Below, piece by piece: positions 31,830-48,070 of a DNA stretch of 64,000 nt. The stretch is taken from the NCBI GenBank assembly GCA_022036555.1, contig CM039119.1:1116001-1180000 (forward strand). Reading direction: 5' to 3'. Every line of letters starts with the position of its first letter. Position 1 is the first letter of the stretch. Made by a program: the position numbers and the translations under genes. Origin of the DNA: Microstegium vimineum. Taxonomy: Eukaryota; Streptophyta; Magnoliopsida; Poales; Poaceae. Under the pieces are notes generated by a model. That model did not search any database, was not told where the DNA came from, and was given only the letters and a program-made list of their open reading frames with translations.

Positions 31830-34003
31830 CTCGCCATGTGGAGCCTGAGTATGTTGGCAGGGACGGGGTTGACTATCCCGTTCGTTCGGATTGTTGATCC
31901 CACCGAGTACTGGTGGTACTGCGTTCTTTCCATCCCTTAGGGAGCCCACCACATATAGGGACACAGATCCTGTGCAGTGGCTATTATTACTGCAAGATAG
32001 GCAGTGGCTGCACCTCAGCTGTCCATACCTGAATGAACGGCTAGGATGAGAACCCTCCTTTTCTCTTTACTTTTTTCTTGGGAGAGTCCTTTTCTCTTTA
32101 CTTTATTCCACCAACAGCTTTTTTGGATGGAATGGAAATGGTAGGAGTAGAGAAGTGTTTAGCGCCATTTTATTAATTGGACAAGCACATCGTCCGCTCG
32201 TCTCAGCATCTTCTTGTTGTAGTTCAGATCAATTCTTCTCCACGACTTGACATTTTTATTGTAGTTTAGAACGTTCTTTTCTTTGTTCAATTTGTTCCAA
32301 TCAAGATTCTCGGCTGAGAATAGAAAATTGTGCATAACCTTAGTACAAGTTTTTCATATAAAAATAGTTGTAATGATATATACACCTATTACGTTACAAG
32401 ATTTTTATATAAAATTGACTATAATGATAGGGTTCTATACCTTTTTTTATAAATTTATCACGTACAAAACTATATCATATCCAAAATTACAAAATAATAG
32501 GATGTATCAAATCTAATAGTTCATGCATGCATCAATTCGATCTAGAAAAAATATTTTTATATCTAAAACTTTATTTATTTATTTATCATATTTTAGAAAA
32601 TAAATAAGTATATATTTCACCTATTATCTCTTAGGAAGTAACATGTGTCTATCTAATTAAATGAACGGCTCACGGTCATTCAAAAGTACCATAAGAAAGT
32701 TCATTGGGAGATGTAAGTTTTTTATATTAAAACAGGAACATATAACCTTTTTTGCGAATTAGGAACACAGAACCTTTATACATGCAAAAGGATCTCAGTT
32801 TATCATTTGCTTTTTTATGTTTAGCATATGGTCCCTCTTGCGTAAATATAATTAGGGACATTAACTCAAAACTGCAAAATATATGCAATATATGTTATTA
32901 CTGTTAACGGGCTATTATGTGTTAGTTGTGTTATTGTAATATCTATGCCTTTTATTTTCTCTCTCTAATTTTTTACTCAAGAAGAACCGACTGATAGCAT
33001 AGAATGAATAGAAAATGGTAAAAAAAAATGAATAGGAGAGCTCTCATCCAAGCGGCTCCTTTACTTGTGAATGGCTCAGGTGAAACCACTGCTTATCTTG
33101 CAGTAGTACTAGCCACTGCACAGGATCTGTGTCCCACATATAGATGACACCATCATGCTGGACGAAGCTGGCCAAGCAATTATTCATAGACTGCTTATCA
33201 TACTGCGTGATCTGTTTAGCACAAATCGCTGCTTTAATTTAGTCGTATAGATGCAAATATGTTCTGTGTGGATTTCGATACGGGCACTCCCATGGTCCGG
33301 ATACATGCTCTCTCTTTCATTATACGCTCTGACATTGCACGGATCGATAGGAATTTGAAGATAATGGCCCGTGTTCTCCGTGCAACCATTTTCGCTGCTG
33401 GTTGCCAAATCCCCCATGAAGTGGAGCACGGATTGCTCTTAATGATGGACAAAGAGGGGGTATTCAATGAAGCTCTGCACCTTCAATCACTCATCGCTGC
33501 TACCCAATCCACAACCGAATGGATCTACAGTTCAGACTACATCAGCGGCTTGTGGACGTGGTGGCAAAGCTGAGGCCCACCGCCGCCTACCACATTGTAC
33601 TCTGCCTCATTGACTTTCCAGCAGATTGGCACAACAGGGTTCAAGCGAACACCTTTCTGGATCAAATGTACCGTGGCAGTAAATATTCTCCAAACAAGCA
33701 AGGACCTGATCAATCAATGGAGGTGCTTCTGATCAAGCAATGGAGGTGCTTCGGTACGGCAGAAATGGAGGCGGAGCTCATGGATTACAGTACGCAACGG
33801 ACCCACTGCTACAAGGAACCGAAATAGAGTTGTCTGACCGTGCTGATCTCGCGGAGATGATTTATTCTGTGCAACCCATGGTCCTTCACTCCTTTCAATG
33901 TGCGATGCACATCATCAACGAGCTAGATTTGGTAGGAATAGAATATCTCTTGGTCTATCTTCTACACGATGATTCCATAGATAGATATCATCAGGACCAA
34001 TAA
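31830..34003 (+). pseudogene. Decayed gene of unknown function, split by a MULE-type MITE
   Basis: Coding-like pieces flank the insertion. Upstream (31,834-31,957) reads WSLSMLAGTGLTIPFVRIVD and DPTEYWWYCVLSIP. Downstream (33,144-34,003) has LDEAGQAIIHRLLIILRDLF, CVDFDTGTPMVRIHALSFII, MARVLRATIFAAGCQIPHEVEHG and a tail ending YLLVYLLHDDSIDRYHQDQ. At least two frameshifts (about 33,235 and 33,550-33,800) break it. A leader-like region with repeated GATACTGC words (31,620-31,800) precedes it. The content is hydrophobic-helical, possibly an ARM/HEAT-like protein, but I do not recognise the family. Confidence 0.4.
31959..33134. mobile_element. MULE-type non-autonomous element with 9-bp target duplication (1176 bp)
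   Basis: The inverted ends GGACACAGATCCTGTGCAGTGG... extend about 80 bases with few mismatches. They are flanked by a perfect 9-bp repeat CACATATAG (31,950-31,958 and 33,135-33,143), which is diagnostic of Mutator-like transposition. The AT-rich interior encodes no transposase. Confidence 0.85.
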
Positions 34004-35282
34004 ATGCAGGTTTGGGAATGTATTCATCGATCTGTTACGCTATCTCTATATGTATAACTATTGATTTGACACTTTAGTCCTTTTGGTTTTCTATGTATAA
34101 CTATTTATTTAACACTTCACACCTTTTGGTTTTCAATACTATAATAGCTTTATGAGAATGTAAAACTTCCCTTTTCAGATTATACATCATGGGCATAAAA
34201 TATTGTGAATAGGTTTATGGAGAAATAGAAATTCAGAAAGTAAGAATAGGATAATTTCCTAGCACAAGTTAGAAATGAGTAAGATCGTACATTGGATGCA
34301 CTTATCCATTCACCACATTTTTGGAGCATCCATGCCATGATGTTGAGCTTTTATGGTATATTGGTATATGTCCATCACTCTAGGACAATAGGAGGTGAGA
34401 ATCCTTTGCCCTCATGACCTTGGGATATATATATAGGTAATGGATATTTACATGATGAGACCCCTTGGTAGGGTTGGATTTAATGTGCCACCACACTAGC
34501 ACTAATTTGGGCCTATGCAAAGGAAAGTCTTGGTCCATATACTACCTAGGCTCCCCCAAAAGTAGCCCCTTAACTACTAGGTTATGCTCCGTACTACATG
34601 ACCTAGTAGATGCTCATATGTTGCTCAAAAAAGTAGATGCACATATAAGAAGAGGCACAAAAACAACTCTACATGTGCTTGTCTCACTAAACACTCCATC
34701 CCAAAAATCTTGTGGGAAAAGGGCATGGGAAAAAGAGCATGCACACGACTCTAGTATATACATGTACTAACTCCCAAAGCTTCTAACTCCAAGTGCCTTG
34801 ATGTTGATCTTTCCGATACCTTCATCTTTGTGCTTCAACTCCCTTGGTCGCTTCCATGATTAGGTTTGTTGGCTTCGCTTGGCTCGTAGATCTTTTGCCT
34901 CTAGGACCTTCTTGGCCTACAAATCTTCATCTTCGGGATCATCTTGGCGTGCAAATCTTTGTCTCCTAGACCATCTCACCCAAGACTATGATTGAAGACA
35001 CTCCTTCAGCCACTTATATCACTTGGCTTGCTGGTTTCACTCAGTGTGTTGGACCTTTTCATCAGAAGCTTTGCTCAAATACACACCTTCTCTATAGGAA
35101 TGGATGTAGTTGGAGTAGTCATAGCCGAGGTTTGTAATGAAACCTCCAAATATTCTACCATGAGCGCCAGGCAAAATATTGCACCCTTAAGAGTGGTCTG
35201 TCCTCCAATGTGCTCTCCTAGCCCCTCTTGGCTAGCGTCTGCGATTAAGTCCTTAGCCATGCTTAGTGTAGTCAACACAATT

Positions 35283-35343
<61 letters not shown>
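35283..35343. repeat. (GTA)n microsatellite
   Basis: About 20 GTA units. The poly-Val or poly-Thr frames across it are artefacts. Confidence 0.95.
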
Positions 35344-36703
35344 ATGTCTGAACTAAAGTTATTGGTGAGCCCCTCAAGCTGAGGTCGTCGACAATGGTGT
35401 AGTAGGCCTCAATGTTGAAGGACTCAAGATCGCCCTTCAAGATCTGCAATGAAAGCAAGCTAGTCATCACAGGTGTTGATGTTAAAGGTGTCGATGAAGC
35501 CCCTTAAATCGTTGTAATGGGAGAAAATGATGATGAAGCCCCTCTTGTTGAAGTGTTGTCAGAGATGAGTCATTGCGGTTCATCGAATATGATGGTGAAG
35601 ACCCTCCTAAAAAGTAAAGGCCCTCCCACAAAGTGTTTGGTGGAGATGATTTTTTGTTTATACACTGGGGGTGTTAGCAAAGCTCCTCCTGCCAAAGTGT
35701 TTACGAAGGTGATGTTAGTGTACACGCTAAAGATGTTGGTGTAACCCCTCGTTCCAAAGTGTTGGTAGGTGTAGGCGCCAAATATGTTGTGAAGTTCTTT
35801 TGGAGGAAGCCGGAGAAGTGCCATGAAAATGCGCCTAAGTTGAGAGGGTGCATTTTTTATATACTTTAGTTGAGCATTGTAGCTTTGTCAAATACTCTGC
35901 TTGTTGTCAAGTTTTTTAAGGCTCAAAAAGTAAGTGGCTTTCTACATGCTGCAAAATATTGTTAGTCATTTCATATAACAATATAACCATAGTGCCCATG
36001 TAGCTTTAGCTTTGGATCCTAGTGCCTGAGTAGCTTTGGGGCTTTCTACATGTGAAGGCTTTAGCTGCGCATCCTAGTGTTTGAGTAGCTTCGAGGCTTT
36101 TCCAAGTTTTTGTTAAGACTTAGTGCCCATGTAGCTTTTTTTACTTATTCTAGGTTTTCAATCTATCTGGTGCCCGTGTATTTTTTAGACTGCTTCCATG
36201 TTTGTTGGAACCTTAGCCCATTTTATTTTGGCTCGAACCATGTAACATGATACATTATGTAATGTGTGTGCAATGGTGTAGATGAACACATTTGCACACA
36301 CAAATTGATGGTTAAATATATCATGCACCCTTCAAAATTGATGGTTATGCTTGTGTAGAAGGTAAACTCTCCACATAAAGAATAATGCCCTCAAATGAGA
36401 GGGTTGTTTAGGGACCATCATGGGTAGTATGGCTTATAATATTAATTGTAAAAAAGGATAGCTTAAATCGGTAAGTTTCGACTAATTGTGTATTGTAAAA
36501 GCATAAAATTGTTAAATGATACAACTAGCAAAAAGGAGGCAAAGTATTAGTGATAAAGGGTTGAGAGGTTTGAGGGCCGCCAAAAGTTGAGTTGGTGGAG
36601 TCTGATGGCTGGTGAAGAGCACTAGTGATTGCTACTCTAAAGAGCATCTTGATGGAACTTCAATGCGAAGCCAATATTTGTGAAATTCGAATGTTGTTAA
36701 TTA

Positions 36704-36965
36704 GAACAATATCCTAGAAGACAAACCGGGTGGGACGACATACTTACCATGGTGATAACATGCATGTTAGTAACAAAAAGATGTTCAACATGAGAGAAAG
36801 ATAGGCATTCGTGGTTAGAAAATTAAAGCGAATTATGTAAAACCAATATCTTAGAAGACAAACCGGTTGGGACATACTTACCATGGTGATAACATGCATA
36901 TTAGTAACAAAAAGATGTTCAACATGAAAGAAAAATAGGCATTCGATAGCAAGTTAAATCGAAGT
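36704..36965. repeat. Tandem duplication, unit about 136 bp
   Basis: Copy 1 starts near 36,704 and copy 2 near 36,840. Both contain TAGAAGACAAACCGG, CATACTTACCATGGTGATAA and AACAAAAAGATGTTCAACAT, with a few substitutions and small indels. Confidence 0.85.
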
Positions 36966-37307
36966 ATGTATAAGCAACTTAGGCCATGCTTTGGAGTAGG
37001 GCTGCGACATCTATTCCAGTACTTTGACTTGTGGTGCACCAAGATGTTTGCCTTGAGAGGTGAAGGTTAAATCAAGATCGCGACAAAATAAATCACGAGA
37101 GCAAAAGTAATTAGGCACCATAAGCAAGTGAGGAGTTTATAGGCCGGCGAAAAACACTCACTTGTATTGGTTTGATTCCTACGAGAGGATCCTTTGAACA
37201 CATAAAAAAATAGTGATTGATAGATACAAATGATATATATTCAAGTTTTATCTCAAATAACATGCCGTCTAAGCTGTAATCGATGAGCGTTTAATATTAT
37301 ATATGCA

Positions 37308-37428
<121 letters not shown>

Positions 37429-37559
37429 GATATTGTGGTGGGATCAAAGCTCTATATATAGTAGTCCAGATCATCAGGGAAGCTCATGACATTACTATGC
37501 TTTTTCTGATTTCAAATTGTTATATGCTAGCAGATCTTGTAATCGAGTAGCTCATAAAC

Positions 37560-37954
37560 TTTGTTATGAAATATTGTACATAAACTTTGTTCTTTTGTAG
37601 CGGCTAGAAGAGAAAGGCCAGCGAAGGAACATATACAAGGATGATGAGCTCTTAGAGCTTGTCGGCGACCTTTGTGGCTTCATCGTTGATGAGGTTATTT
37701 CTTTCAAAGGCCTTTACCATAATCCAAACTCCGACTTAGGTAGCAATCCTATGTACCAACACCTTCGCGAGACACACAGACTATCTCTAGGCCATTGATA
37801 ACAAATGCACCTGGTTTAGACTTGTCGAATATTTAGAACTTGTGAATTATGGCTATGTAATGATAGACTTTGTGAATTGGACTTGTGAAACTTTTGAATT
37901 ATGGACTGTAATAATGATTTACATTGTGCTTGTGTGTTTGTGGACTGTAATGTA

Positions 37955-38007
<53 letters not shown>

Positions 38008-38420
38008 TGGTCAGATTTAAATGTGAATTTGAATAATATATTACATATGATGTGGTCAAATTTCAATTTGAATTTTAACTTTTTTTTACTAGAAAATCAA
38101 CTATAGGGGCGATTCTTGATTGAACCGCCTTTACAAATGACATTTTTAAGGGCGGCTGGTGTTCTCAGCTGCCCTTACAAATGACATTTGTAAGAGCGGC
38201 TCATGTTCTCAGCCGCTCGTAAGAGCGGTTTTATCACCAACTGCTCTTACAAATACCATTTATAAGGGCCAGCCGCTTTTACAAATGGTATTTGTAAGGG
38301 CGGTTGGCCCAACCGTTCTTACAGTGGCTGATTTGTAAAAGCCATCTGGGAGGGGCGGTTGAGCAAACCGTCCATACAGAAGCATTTCAACCGCCCCTAC
38401 AAATCGTTATCGTAGTAGTG
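37560..38420. mobile_element. CACTA (En/Spm) transposon terminus
   Basis: The right end is CGTAGTAGTG (38,411-38,420), the complement of CACTACTACG. It is preceded by a subterminal array of GGGCGG/CCGCCC words alternating with TTTGTAAG or CTTACAAA (38,095-38,405), as in CACTA subterminal repeats. A (TA)n run lies at about 37,963-38,004. A short coding-like piece (37,600-37,797) may be part of its ORF. No matching left end was found, so the element is truncated or its left border is unrecognised; the start given is approximate. Confidence 0.7.
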
Positions 38421-40816
38421 TCTTGCAAAGCAAGTCTAGGAGACAATAGGTTGGGTGAGTGGCAGTACGCCCCTTCCTGTGTCGATAGCCTAGTGACTGT
38501 GCATCGTAACATCTCAAGTGAACGACAGAATCGAGTTGGAAAAAAAAAAGCTCTATAGTTGCAAATTTTTGCACAAAATTTATAGTGTGCTGGCAAAAAA
38601 TACATTCGTTCACCTTCGAGGCGAAAAATACCTTCGCTAGGCAAATCACCAGCAGGAAGATGGTGTCAGCCTCGCATCGTTGGCTATGATATGTGTGGGC
38701 GGTGCCGCAGAAGTGTCTTGACTCGGGATATACTTGTGTTTGTCCCAGGAGCAGCTTGTTTTTTTTAAAAAAAATATGAGTGGACTCAGCAGCACCTTCT
38801 TTTTTTTTTGAAAGTAAGGTATACTCTTTTATTTATTCATACGTCACAATGTTTTGAGGTATATGGATAAAATCTGGTCTTTCAAGGAGCTAAATTTGTC
38901 TCTCTGGTGCCATTGTACACACACTTTTAGCAAGAACATGTACATTGGTAATGCTTCATGCTTAAACCCCAAAAGCACCTTGGTGATGCTTGTGCGGCTG
39001 CGCGGTTTGTCCGTAGGGCCGTTGTAGACATGGGCTTCGTTGCTCGTAACTTTGCACGCGGGCTTCACGCCCAAGCCCATGTCCCTTCCTCGCGCACTGT
39101 TTTTCTTCGTCGTGGCCCACAGCGCGACACAACCCATGGTCCACCACCGCTCCTCCCTAGTACTCTCCAATCTGCATCCCACGGTCCTCGATCGTACCCC
39201 ACGAGCCATGACTGTCTTTCACTGCGTCGTTGCATGCTAGGTAGTACAACTCTTCTCCACGATGCCTTGCATTGCGTACCAAGAGTTGGATGCATCAGCA
39301 GTCGGGTTGTGTTTGGATCCAAGAATAAAAATAAACTAATTACATAGTACTAATCCACAACTAATTCTCGAAATTAATCTACTATACTTTTGTTTTGTTC
39401 CTAAAAGAATATAATCCCTAAAAATAGTGTCATGATTTAGTATACCGATCAAAAGAAACATCGTTAGATTAATTACAAAATTCATTTTCATAATAAGTTA
39501 ATTTAGATCCGAATAATATTTACAGGAAATCTGGTCAAATATTTACGAGTTAGTATTAAAGCATAGTTAATTCATAGTTAGCACACCTTTATTGTAGATC
39601 CACATTATCAAATTTAATAGATTCGTCTTGTAAGTTAATCTTAATTTGTACAATTAGTTTTACAATTAATTTATATTTAATATTTTAAATTAGTATCTAA
39701 ATATTTGATGCGATCAAGAAAACCAGATAGACCCTCAGGTTACCCATCACCAGTACAGGTACAGTCCATTTTGATTTGTCACAGGAAAAGGGTGGGCTGC
39801 CGTGCTGTCAACGGTGACAGGACGCAGGGCCGATTGTGGATGCGGCCCGGCAGAGACACGTCCGTGGGCCGCATTTGTTATGACTTGGGTCAAGCGGTCA
39901 AGCCTGGCCGGCTGCGTTGTTGCGTCGTCGTGCGCGTGCGGAAGCGGAAGGCACACGGTGGGTGGTGGTGCCCGTGCCCGTGGGTCGGCAACGCCCAACG
40001 ACCACCTGCCCCCGCCTTCTCTCCTTGCCCCCTTTTTTCCTCGTCCATCCCTATAGTAGATAGCTAAATATGTTAAAAAAATTCTAAATATATATACAAA
40101 ATAGTAGGTTTAGCATTAAGACCATTATTGCATAATACTCTCTCCGGTCCCATGAGAATGCAATTCTGAAACAATGTCGTGATCTTGTATACCCTATTTT
40201 TAGATTAAAAAGATAGTACTCCCTTCGTTTAGAAAATAGAAAAATACAATTCTAGTACCGTGTCATGCCATCAAATGTGAAATGTTTTTTTTTTCTAACA
40301 CGAAACCCATAGTTATATGTTTTCCTGGATAGAGGTACTGTAAATATTTATGATGTTAAATAAACACCATTAGATTAATTACAAGATGTATTTTTTAAAA
40401 TAAATTAAGTTGAAGCCATAAATATAGATATTATAGTTTACTAGAAATTTACTCAAACGTGAAGCACTTTAACCGACACACTCCTATAGTTGCACTCTTT
40501 TCAGGATAGAGGTAGCACAATTCTAGATAGCTAAATATTTTTTTAAGTCTTGACGATGACGAATAAGTTTGTTTGTTTATATAAAACAGTAGTATTCGCA
40601 TCAAGATTTACTTACTTATGTATATATATTTATAAATAAAAAAAAAGCAAGAACCAATTGTAAACTTTTTTCAAAAAGGGGCGGAGGTCGGAGGACTTAA
40701 ATAAAAACGGGGGCGTTGGCGTGCGCCCCGAACCAACCAAGCAGCAGCCCTCCCCTGTCTTCTCTCTCGCAGGAACGACAGCAAAGGAGGAGGAGCTTCC
40801 TTGAGCTTCAGGAGCC
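38421..40816. other. Intergenic with decayed MITEs; upstream region of the SERF-like gene
   Basis: A Tourist-like AT-rich element is possible at about 39,304-39,734 (GTTGTGTTTGGATCC... to ...AACCAGATAGACC). A degenerate Stowaway-like element lies at about 40,219-40,515 (CTCCCTTCG... to ...GGATAGAGGTAG). GC-rich patches at 38,990-39,240 and 39,790-40,040 give spurious ORFs on both strands. The last 100 bases are the probable leader of the downstream gene. Confidence 0.45.
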
Positions 40817-42262
40817 ATGGGCGGCGGCAACGGCCAGAAGTCCAAGATGGCGAGGGAGAGGAACGCCGAGAAGAACAAAGCCGGCAAAGGCACGTCTATC
40901 CATCCATCGCCCCCGATTCCTGTCCTTTGCTTACTCACCGTTCCTCGTCTCATCTGATTCCATCGATTTCTTTGCTCCTCCTACTTGCAGGCAGCCAGCT
41001 GGAGACCAACAAGAAGGCCATGAACATCCAGGTGCGTATCATCCCCCCTCCCTCTTGCTTCTCTTCTCCCCGTCACCCCCAACCCCGGATCTACCTCTCT
41101 ACCCGACCTTACCCTAGCCTAACCAGTACCCAATCTCTCTTGTTTGCCATCTGTTCCCGTCGAAATCTGGGGTAAGGCATGGCGGGGTTTCCCCGGATTC
41201 ACTTGGGTTTCAGACCACTCCGTCTGGATTCGCCAGAACCAGTGGCCACTGCCCACCCACGACGCGATTCTCATCCATCCCCTCTCTTGCTGCTCCTCCT
41301 GCATACCCGACCCGGCCATGCCATGTCTCACTTTTATTTATTTTATATGCTACATACGTATGCAACTGCAACCTGTATATAGTAAAAGTGGAATGACACA
41401 GTATTAGTACTTATGATTTTATTATTGTTTCGCCACTAGGGTAGGATTAGGATTTAGGAACCTTTGCTTTGCTTTGCTTGCTTGCTTCAACTCACTCCCA
41501 GCTTAGGAGCTGCCAAGGTGGTGCCCCCTCACCCTATGTAAATCGCTGCATTCAATGATTCATCCCATAGTTACAAAGGGAGGAGGGGACTGAATTCAAC
41601 CTGCCGTCTTCGATATTGGGGGTGGCAGGGGGTACGAATTCAGCCCTTCACACCACCCACACTTTTAATTACCTGACCCTTGCTTGCAATTCATACTAGA
41701 TCTCATACAGTTCCGAAAGCCACACTAGTAGGTTCCAATTGGCTGCTGTTAGTGCGCCTGCAGCGCAATCCTTCAACCTGAACTGCAATCACACCTCTCT
41801 TTTTTTAAAAAAAAAAAAAAAAAAAAAAGTTTTAGCGACGACGGTCTAGTCAATGGGCGGTATGATTCGTCACTCTTGTTCAGGAACATCAGCAAACACT
41901 ACTGAAACCTGTAACATTTTTTTGCATCAATCTGGACTCTGGAGAGACAATATTGTCACTACTGAAACCTGTGGTGCTTCTCTGTTCTGGTGTTACCTCT
42001 TTCTTGACAAAACATGCTGTGCAAATCACTATTTACTACTCAGGAGCCACGAGCTTGTGTTCTGGTATTTCAGTTTTCAGTTGGTCATCTGAACAATGCT
42101 GTACATCCCAAATGCACTAACCCAGCTTCCATCCGAACGCAGTGCAAGATCTGCATGCAGACTTTCATCTGCACCACCTCCGAGGCCAAGTGCAAAGAGC
42201 ATGCTGAGGCGAGGCATCCCAAGAACGACCTCTACCAGTGCTTCCCTCACCTCAAGAATTAG
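40817..42262 (+). CDS. Small SERF/At2g23090-like zinc-binding protein (77 aa)
   Basis: There are three coding exons: 40,817-40,889, 40,991-41,031 and 42,143-42,262. The product starts MGGGNGQKSKMARERNAEKNK, a basic 4F5/SERF-like segment. It continues SQLETNKKAMNIQ and ends in a zinc-binding region with Cys39, Cys42, His58 and His63 (CKICMQTFIC... HAEARH) and FPHLKN. Length and order match the plant At2g23090-like family exactly. Intron 1 appears to start with GC (AAAG|GCACGT), not GT, and still joins in frame. Intron 2 is canonical. No lesion is seen. The function of the family is poorly known; this is probably a housekeeping gene. Confidence 0.93.
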
Positions 42263-42584
42263 TAAGCTGCTGCTGCTGCAGCATATGCTTACTCAGACAA
42301 GGGGCATATGCTCAGCTCAACAAAGAGAGAAAACTGTCGTCATCCAACAAGTACTGTCGTCTTCATCATCAGTAACTGGTTGCCATATACTATGTGTCAA
42401 TGGGTCTCAGCTGCAGCTGTTGCTGCAGCTGCTTTCGGTTGTGTTGTTGCCCCATCTAAATATGTAATGTAATCCGTCGCTGTCAGCCTGTTGTGCTAAA
42501 AACATTATTCTGTATGGGCTATGAACATTAATTCTCTGTGTGTGGATTTGTGATGCCTGCCTGTGCTTGCTCAATCTTTTTTTT

Positions 42585-42830
42585 CCCCTATGTTCTTTGT
42601 TGTGAATTTGGGACCTTACAGGGAGCCATTTATCTTTTTTTGTTTTTTCTTTTCTGTGTTCTTAGGCGTGAATTTGGGACCTTACAGGGAGCCATTTGTA
42701 TCTGTTTTCCCCATCCAACGTAGAACTGCTGCTTAAAAACACCCGTAGAACTGCCATTTTCTCAATTTTTTTTCTTTTCCCTGTGTTCGTAGGTGTGAAT
42801 TTGGGACCTTACAGGGAGCCATTTGCCATT
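42585..42830. repeat. Three copies of a 40-bp phrase downstream of the SERF-like gene
   Basis: GTGAATTTGGGACCTTACAG plus GGAGCCATTT recurs near 42,602, 42,668 and 42,795. Each copy is preceded by TGTTCTT-like sequence and followed by T-rich sequence. The units are well conserved; the spacers are not. Confidence 0.85.
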
Positions 42831-42939
42831 TTTTTTTTCTCAAACGTAATACTACGATGTCATTTCGGACTGCAAAATGCATGGAAATAAATGGGAGAAA
42901 CGTCAAGAGCCACCCCCTCCCTAATTTATTCATTTATTT

Positions 42940-43285
42940 CTCTGGTTTGATGCACAACAATCATGGATTCTTGAGTTCTCCATTTTAGCATGCATAAATC
43001 CAGACTGTATTTGTAAGGTTGTAGTATGTCACAGGCATTCAGACAAGTCACAACTCACAAGTTCAGTGAAGCCAAATTTGCAAGGCATCTTCATTTTCTC
43101 GTCTCAATCCTTTCTAGGGTTTGATGTAGAACAATCAAGGATTCTTGGGTTCTCCATTTTAGCATCCATAAATCCAGACTGATTTGTAAGGTTGCAGTAT
43201 GTCACAGCCATTCAGACAATGCACAAGTTCAGTGAAGCCAAATTTTGCAAGGCATCTTCAGTTTCTCGCCTCAACCTTAGGTTTG
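42940..43285. repeat. Tandem duplication of about 170 bp
   Basis: Two head-to-tail copies (about 42,945-43,115 and 43,120-43,285) share GGATTCTTG(A/G)GTTCTCCA, CATAAATCCAGACTG, GTATGTCACAG and AGTTCAGTGAAGCCAAAT. They lie between the convergent 3' ends of the SERF-like and CK2 genes. Confidence 0.8.
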
Positions 43286-43685
43286 AAGGAAACCTCAAAC
43301 ACGACATTTCCAAATATAATAATATGACAAAATAGCCCTCAAGAACTCAGACGGGTTCCAAACAAAGGATGAGATATTCTTTACAAGCTCAACAATACAA
43401 CAGTACAATCAGCCAACAGACAACCTTTTATGACAAACATCTTACATGAATAATCATTGTTCACACTCACGTCTCAAAGCTCACAACCTGAATAATTCAG
43501 TCCATTCTCGACGCGATTAAATAAGGGTATAACAGGCTCTATAGCTATTGTTTGTTTTTGCCAAGTAACCCCCCAACCACTATTCATCTCATACATCTAA
43601 CTGAAGCAAGTCACTGATAAGAACATGGCTCCATCAAGAGCAGCTGATCTGATCAACGGTTAGCACCAGTCTTTGCACTTGCCTG

Positions 43686-48070
<4,385 letters not shown>

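Noticed and set aside
35281..35470. Poly-Val and poly-Thr ORFs on both strands
   Set aside because: They are translations of the (GTA)n microsatellite.
38844..39347. ORFs of 60-129 codons on both strands
   Set aside because: They overlap in opposite directions without recognisable motifs in a transposon-rich area.
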